Positions 61,801-64,000 of a stretch of 64,000 nucleotides of DNA are shown here, one piece after another (position 1 is the stretch's first letter; every line of letters begins with the position of its first letter). The notes below the pieces were generated by a model. The model saw only the letters and a list, made by a program, of their open reading frames with translations, was not told the origin of the DNA and did no database searches. Source of the stretch: Archilochus colubris. Lineage: Eukaryota > Chordata > Aves > Apodiformes > Trochilidae. Position numbers and translations under genes: made by a program. The stretch lies in NCBI GenBank assembly GCA_023079485.1, contig CM041083.1, forward strand, positions 60,889,810 through 60,953,809, given 5' to 3'.

Positions 61801-62553
61801 CCTTCCTGATCTCCAGTGCCTGGGATGCATCATGAGCTGCTCCTCCTTAACATTTTATGGGCCAACTCTCTGACTTTAGCATATTGGTCCTGTCATCCAG
61901 TCTCCTACTCACACATTTCCAATCCCTTTAAAGGAAAACTGTTTTAGGAGATTGAGCCTCCCTCCAGATTCCCTTCTGCCAATATCTGTTAGATAGGTTT
62001 TCCCTGCCTTTCTGCTGTCCCACTCCTCTGGCTACGGATGTGAGGTGATAATGACAAATGAGGAAAGACTCATTAAAATACAAGAGTTTTGAACTCCTCC
62101 CTAAAACACTTTGACCTGCAGAGGCCTCCCTTTATTTAACTGTTTCACAGGATAAGTTCTGCAGAAATCCACTCAAGCTGCATCCCAGCAGAACAACCCA
62201 GAACTGCACAGCACAGGCTGCAGCAGGGAGTGAGGCTGCATGACACGGCTCTCCATGGATTCCTCTGCATCTTCTGACTCCAGCAGACTCAGGTTTTTTT
62301 AACTTGGGGCAGGGTGACTGAACAGCCTGTTAGACTGAAGATGTGTGACAGATAAGACTTAGTCTATGTAGCATATCCATATGACTGCTCTTCTTCAAGG
62401 ATCAGACTTTGTACCTAATAGGGAGATATCAATTTGCTGTGAAAATACAATCATGATCTTCACCCTTAGTGGAAGAGGAACTAATGGCAAATGAAATAAA
62501 GCAGTACTCTTTCACCCTGCCAAAAATGAGAAGGGAAAGGAATGGAGGGGAAC
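58826..62553. other. Gene desert, no gene recognised
   Basis: T21 at 59661-59681 and A14 at 60233-60246. Overlapping frames on both strands at 59782-60090 are not recognised. Confidence 0.4.
59661..59681 (+). repeat. T21 homopolymer
   Basis: Uninterrupted T run followed by AAATATAAAATG. Confidence 0.95.
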
Positions 62554-62707
62554 AGAGGGAAAGAGAGAAGGAGAGGAGAGGAGAGGAAAGAGGAGAGGAG
62601 AGAGAGAGGAGAGGAGAGGAGAGGAGAGGAGAGGAGAGGAGAGGAGAGGAGAGGAGAGGAGAGGAGAGGAGAGGAGAGGAGAGGAGAGGAGAGAGGAAAA
62701 AGGAAAA
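62554..62707 (+). repeat. Polypurine tract with (GAGGA)n array
   Basis: 154 bases of A and G only. About 17 perfect GAGGA pentamers run from roughly 62606 to 62690, flanked by irregular GAGA and GGAAA variants. Frames on both strands stay open across it because of base composition. Confidence 0.96.
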
Positions 62708-64000
62708 TTGGTGATTGAGTTTCCTTCCCTTTTAATTTAAAACAATTTTGCAATATTACCATAATGACCTCTGTATGCTAGACTGTGTCTGCTAAATTTT
62801 TTTTTGTTTCCACGGTCTGTAAGTAACTCTGCATTATTCTGTGTGTACCTTTATTAAGAAGGTCACTAGATCTGTGGAGCAAGTGATACCTACATGAAGG
62901 CTTGTCAGTTTTCTCTGCTTCTCATTTTGTTCTGTAGTGATTCCTGAAATTTCAAGTTTATGCACTTTTTATCCTCTCTCAGTCAATATGTCAATCATTT
63001 TTTAGGCAAGACAGTAACATAGGCTAGAATCAACAATTTTTAGTCTTCACTGGCAGAGACAGATTGGATCCTATCTCCCTTTGGAAGCAGAAGCATAAAG
63101 GTTATATGGTGAAACACTCTAGAAACAGCAAGGGAAGACTTCCTTTGTCTCTGTAGCCCTGACTGTGTGATTTGTTCTCTCTTTTCAGTAGATTTATAAC
63201 CTAAGTAGACAGCCACAAAATCTCAGCACTGTGCCATGGGATCCTATTCTGCTACATTGTTTGAAAACACTCTGAAACTATTCATTCTCATTTGTAGGGA
63301 GACATCATTCTCAGAGAGTGAGAAATCCTTATATTTGCGAATAACACCACATCAAATAATGCAGATTTGATTTTCCCACTGTTGGTTTGCTGCAGATCCT
63401 CAACCTAATTTATGCTAATGCTTGTGCCTCAGCTGCAGTTCATTAGTTTGCCCCAGCAAGTACAGAGCTGTGCTTTACAGTCAGGCCAGGCTAATGAGCT
63501 CTGAGTAATCATTTCATAGCACTTTTAAATAATATCAAATCACATCAAATGATGAAAAATAATTCCAAATCACGTTAGACCTTTTACACTGTTTCCTTTC
63601 TGCAAATGCCATACCTGCTTTCTGTAGAAAGGTTTCTAGTCTCAATTTATGCATTTTGCTTCATTTTCAGAAGGGAAAAAAAAATGGTGTTCTTTTCCTA
63701 TGAGATTCTCAACATGGTAACTGATGCAAAATAAAATTCTTGTAAAGATTTGTCTGCAGGTGCCATTCGAATTAATTGGCAGGGGAAGATACAGTTTAAA
63801 CCAATCTATTAATTTTTTCAATAACTATGCATCAATTTATCTTCATCTGAACTTTTATTGCATATTACTTCCCACAATTAAGATAAGAAGGTTGTTTGGG
63901 GTTTGTTTTCTTTAGTTTTACCCTGAAAAAAAGACTTTATATTTTTCTTCTAGAGCTGTCTAAGACCACATAGTAGGTCAACAGCAAAGTCAGAGGTTCT
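62708..64000. other. Gene desert, no gene recognised
   Basis: No exon or RNA could be supported. A cluster of TAAT and E-box-like motifs lies at 63395-63530. Confidence 0.4.

Noticed and set aside
1..64000. CRISPR array, tRNA or rRNA genes, operons or bacterial features
   Set aside because: No spaced direct-repeat array, cloverleaf with A/B boxes or rRNA sequence was seen, and the content is vertebrate.

Overview
This window looks like avian nuclear DNA. It is AT-rich with almost no long open reading frames. It contains many copies of the CR1 non-LTR retrotransposon, several ending in the octamer tail typical of bird and reptile CR1 (ATTCTATG units after a conserved GGTTGGACTTGATGATCT-type 3' end). 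I cannot name the species. Four copies share one young-looking 3' end (CCCAGCCAATTCTATG).

Only one protein-coding gene can be supported. At 9995-10081 (+) a splice acceptor leads into 28 codons that match the C-terminus of myotrophin (MTPN, V-1), ending in a stop at 10079-10081. A 3' UTR of about 2.26 kb probably ends just after the AATAAA at 12314-12319. Positions 1-9994 are therefore read as the last intron of MTPN; no earlier MTPN exon was seen there. Everything right of about 12.34 kb appears intergenic. In other vertebrates MTPN is followed by a large gene desert before CHRM2, which fits the lack of exons, but CHRM2 itself is not in the window.

Region by region: 1-9.99 kb holds the intron, with a rearranged pair of CR1 endonuclease fragments (1.4-1.9 kb), a 50-bp tandem repeat (2.66 kb), a CR1 copy with a 6-bp target duplication (4.1 kb) and an older CR1 (6.7 kb). 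10-12.34 kb is the MTPN terminal exon. 12.3-22.3 kb is intergenic, with a 477-bp uninterrupted pyrimidine tract (16.9 kb), a 0.9-kb CR1 (19.4 kb) and a CR1 inside an AT repeat (21.9 kb). 23.8-24.1 kb holds a GC-rich 305-bp element with TG...CA ends and a 6-bp target duplication, read as a solo LTR. 26.5-32.7 kb is a cluster of four CR1 pieces, including a decayed endonuclease-domain fragment. 32.7-64 kb is gene desert with scattered CR1 relics (43.1, 47.5, 51.8, 54.2, 58.4 kb), long T runs and a GAGGA pentanucleotide array (62.6 kb).

I found no convincing new biological system. The observations most worth checking are the inverted CR1 fragments, the candidate solo LTR, the pure pyrimidine tract, and the CR1 copies with readable insertion sites. 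No tRNA, rRNA, CRISPR array or complete transposon gene is visible.
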